In this document: positions 61,301-64,000 of the stretch, piece after piece
Position numbering within the stretch: the first letter of the stretch is position 1
Layout: every line of letters begins with the position of its first letter
Assembly (NCBI GenBank): GCA_007644065.1
Contig: VJWN01000015.1
Location: forward strand, 852,658 to 916,657
Reading direction: 5' to 3'
Origin: Margaritispora aquatica
Taxonomy: Eukaryota; Ascomycota; Leotiomycetes; Helotiales; Discinellaceae
Length of the DNA stretch: 64,000 nucleotides
Notes under the pieces: model-generated
The model's input: the letters and a program-made list of their open reading frames with translations, nothing else
The model's database searches: none
Told to the model about the DNA's origin: nothing
Translations under genes and position numbers: made by a program

Positions 61301-61857
61301 ATTGTTTTCAGCACGTAACTACCCACAATATTTATTTTGGAAGGTTTCGCATATATGAATTTGTAGGGAGCATCTGGTTGAGGTTTTGGATCTGGGAAAG
61401 GTATTGCGATTCTATGTGACTTTTGCAATGCTTTTATCGCTTCATTGATCTGCAAGCTGTCAGCCTCTGTTTTCGAACAAATAGCGAGCCTTTAGGGCCA
61501 TACAGGAATCTCATCCCGGTCCTCAATGCTTTCAATCAGCCCTTTCAATGTCCGCAAAGCTTCGTCGACTCCTCGTAGGCGCTTCTCGTAGTCTGGCTGG
61601 ACTTCTGCCAGCAATTCATCGACCTGCAGCTTGAAAAGACTAGACTTGTAGTCCCCACCAGCATATATCGCCGAATCATCCTCGTGTGCTCTCTTCTGTC
61701 GTGGTTGTAGCTTCTTCGATTGCACAGCTGGCGCTTCATCTTCTGAATCTGCGGAGGACTCTTCGCTGCGGTGATCGCGAGATTCGTCCTCACTTGCGTC
61801 GCTCTGGTTATCGGCATCATGAGTGAGCTTGCGCCTTTTGGACGGAAGTGGTGCCAT
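58398..61857 (-). CDS. UTP22: SSU processome protein Utp22 (Nrap family)
   Basis: Nucleolar protein of the small-subunit processome; in yeast Utp22 works with Rrp7 in the UTP-C module. It is built from inactive nucleotidyltransferase/poly(A)-polymerase-like units. Exons 61857-61504, 61449-61074 and 61024 (or 61030)-58398 give 1118 (or 1120) residues; the third exon has two AG acceptors six bases apart, both in frame. The N-terminus (MAPLPSKRRKLTHDADNQ) is basic then acidic, like a nucleolar protein. Family blocks: KINIVGSYVLKTMVKSEEHL with VDMVIAMP, WLQQRGFGSS, FNISQGSQEV, FWGDKAELRRFKDGSIIETL, FDRHMLTPHVSEELIELLVS and SYGHSIVFFHG. Slightly shorter than yeast Utp22 (1237). Divergent from the cystathionine gamma-synthase-like gene with 302 bp between start codons. 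Confidence 0.95.
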
Positions 61858-62159
61858 TGTTGACGATTACTCCTCTGTTGTGTACTTGGGGAAGCAGTGG
61901 TAGACGTTAGTGATTGTTATCGCAATTTTGCCGACAACTTTTTGAATATTTTCTGCCTCTCTGACAGGGGTCTGATTTTAGGTTGCGGGAGCTAGTGAAA
62001 ACCCCCACTAAATCTCGCTAATCATTTTTCTCCGATGACCGGAAAAGAACATTTCTGAGTTTGTAAGAGTCAACAGCGTACAGGCGCATTTATTTGATCT
62101 GTGTCACCTCAACTCATAAATAACACCATAAATTCTCAGGACTCTCAGAATACATCAAA
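61858..62159. promoter_or_regulatory. divergent promoter region UTP22 / cystathionine gamma-synthase-like gene
   Basis: 302 bp between two start codons on opposite strands; a shared promoter region is inferred from geometry. No specific motif identified. Confidence 0.4.
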
Positions 62160-64000
62160 ATGTCTGTCATTGAGCTGGGTGAATCAGTTCCAGCTCTGAC
62201 ACCTCATGTCAGTCCCACTCTTGGTCTTTTTCGGATGCCAAATTCAATTTTATACATGCTAATGAATGCTCTCATCCAGGCCACAAGTGTGTCTCTTCCA
62301 GAATGGAAAGACAACATTGGTTACGAGGAAGGAGATGCCAGAGTAATGGACAAGCTGACCACTGGTTACCCAAGGTATGTTACCCAGTCTAAAGTCCCAT
62401 TTTCGCCTCACTGATACAGGTCTCGTGATTAAGGTTTTTTATACATAAGTTAATTGTTTCCTTTGCTGAGGATATTATCAAAGACTTTGGCAGTTCTGGC
62501 CAGCAGGCGATGCTGTTTCCTTCATCTAGGACAGCTCTTGGCTGTGTGGAATTCATAGCCTCTAGGACAGCAATACTTGAAAAAGTTTATGTTGTCGACC
62601 TAGTTTTGGACCATAACAAGACAGATTCGGATTTGTTAAGGAAGCTTGCACCTGCCATATCAGCAGTTGTGTTTCCCATAGATTTCTTCCGGATTGCAAA
62701 ACAATACTGGCAACATTCTGGAGCTGGCGTATCGAGTAGACGGGCTGAGTTCTGCCACAGCTTGTATCAAGACGGAATCTTGGTTAATAGAAAAGCACTT
62801 CAGCCAATGACCACAAACGGCCTTCAAAAGGCTTGCAAAGGACCAAGAAGATACCAAAGACTGTCCATGGATAAAACTCCTCCCAAGGTGCCCAAAAGCA
62901 ATCTAGCTGTTGTGGAGTCAGAGAGCACACGTCCTACAAATGATTCGGGTGAAAATCGCGAAAGCTCCCAATTTCTCGAAGAACGCTTTGGGCGTAACCT
63001 TGATGTCTCCTTTGTTCACAATGCGAAATCAGCTATTCGCCGAAGGATATCTGGCTCATTAGTGGGGGAAGCTGACTTTGCTGCCGACTCGGCTCTTTCA
63101 GCAGACGTCAATCTGCGAGGAGTGGCAGAGTTGTCAGAAGATGATGTGTATCTTTATCCTACTGGAATGAATTCCATTTTTGGAGCTCATAAAATGATGC
63201 TAGAAGCAAGAGGCCCACTTAAAAGTATTTCTTATGGATTTCCTTACATCGACACATTGAAGGTGCTCGAGAAATTTGGCCCCGGCTGTGTCTTTTATGG
63301 AAACGGATCCTCTGATGATCTTGATGACCTGGAGTCTCGCTTGAAGGCTGGAGAGAGATTTCTGGCCCTATTCTGCGAGTTTCCTGGGAATCCCATGTTG
63401 ACTTGTCCCGATTTGCAAAGGATACGGAAACTAGCTGATGAGTATGATTTTGGCGTTATCGTGGATGAGACCATTGGGAATTTCATCAATGTCCATGTAC
63501 TACCTCATGCGGATGTGGTGGTGAGCAGTCTCACCAAAATATTTTCGGGAGAGTGCAACGTCATGGGAGGTGCTGCCATACTCAATCCACGAGGACGGTA
63601 CTATCAGATTCTCAAAAGGGCTGCTGAAGCACAATACGAAGACAACTACTGGGCTGAGGATGCAATCTTCATGGAGCGCAATAGCCGTCATTTTGTGACA
63701 CGAATTGAGCGCATCAATCAGAACGCAGAAGTTATCTGTGATATTTTGAGAGCACACCCTCTAGTCAAAAATCTGTACTATCCTAAATACAACGTATCGA
63801 GAGCGTGTTATGATGCCTGTCGGACACCCCAAGGTGGATATGGTGGTCTTCTGTCGTTCACTTTCCACAATATCGCTCAGTCAGAGGCTTTCTATGACAG
63901 ATTAGAAACAGCAAAAGGGCCAAGTCTAGGGACCAACTTTACATTGACATCGCCATATGTTATTCTTGCACACTTTTTGGAGTTGGAGTGGGCAGCGCAG
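62160..64000 (+). CDS. Cystathionine gamma-synthase-like PLP enzyme (partial, 3' end outside)
   Basis: Predicted to join an activated homoserine ester with cysteine to make cystathionine in methionine synthesis (Cys/Met-metabolism PLP family, fungal type as yeast Str2). Exons seen: 62160-62207, 62280-62374 and 62434 onward, open to the window end; 569 codons are visible. The start MSVIELGESVPALTPHATSVSLPEW with GYEEGD and TTGYPRFFIH is typical of the long fungal enzymes. PLP-domain features: YPTGMNSIFGAH, FCEFPGNPMLTCPD, VDETIGNF (Asp for the pyridine nitrogen) and SSLTKIFSGECNVMGG with the Schiff-base Lys. The first ~300 residues form the extra N-terminal part found in fungal enzymes. Introns use GTCAGT and GTATGT donors. 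Confidence 0.92.

Noticed and set aside
1..64000. CRISPR array, bacterial operon or prophage features
   Set aside because: The DNA is eukaryotic with spliced genes; no regularly spaced repeat array or prokaryotic signal is present.

Overview
The window is nuclear DNA of a filamentous ascomycete (Pezizomycotina). Most genes are split by short introns of about 50-165 bp with GT..AG ends (GTAAGT/GTATGT/GTACGT donors, CTAAC/CTGAC-like branch sites). The proteins are typical of that group: a Grainyhead/CP2 factor, RTA1-family proteins, an Egh16/Gas1-like secreted protein, an endopolygalacturonase, an AtaL-like protein and a BBE-type oxidase. The combination suggests a plant-associated fungus, perhaps a leotiomycete; that is inference from gene content and remembered family resemblance.

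I support 17 complete protein genes and one partial gene. In order: a CP2/Grainyhead transcription factor (-, 0.4-3.1 kb); a gene-free 7.4 kb stretch; an OSBP-family sterol/lipid transfer protein (+, 10.5-12.2); an ankyrin-repeat protein with a fungal N-terminal helical domain (-, 14.0-16.4); an RTA1-like membrane protein (+, 17.9-19.1); the inositol phosphorylceramide synthase AUR1 (+, 23.4-24.8); a Ca2+/calmodulin-dependent kinase (-, 28.0-29.4); a Ser/Thr-rich single-pass membrane protein (+, 30.9-32.1); the GPI-anchor remodelling protein CWH43 (-, 33.0-36.3), divergent from the SSU-processome component UTP6 (+, 36.8-38.0); a small two-exon gene of unknown function (+, 41.5-41.8); a copper amine oxidase ending in a PTS1 signal (-, 42.7-44.9).

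From 47 to 57.5 kb lies an accessory, secretion-biased block: endopolygalacturonase, a second RTA1-like protein, an Egh16/Gas1-like secreted protein, an AtaL-like (DUF1857) protein and a secreted BBE-type FAD oxidase. The right end returns to housekeeping genes: UTP22 (-), divergent from a cystathionine gamma-synthase-like gene (+) that runs off the window.

There is no sign of one dedicated multi-gene system. Functional links are thematic: AUR1 (ceramide phosphoinositol synthesis), CWH43 (ceramide on GPI anchors), the OSBP protein and the two RTA1 proteins all concern membrane lipids; UTP6 and UTP22 both serve 18S rRNA processing. Intergenic DNA is long and rich in short tandem repeats, and no transposon or tRNA was recognised. 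The least explained items are the small split gene at 41.54 kb, a probable gene remnant at 45.7-46.1 kb, and a pair of adjacent strong hairpins at 58.07-58.12 kb between two convergent genes.
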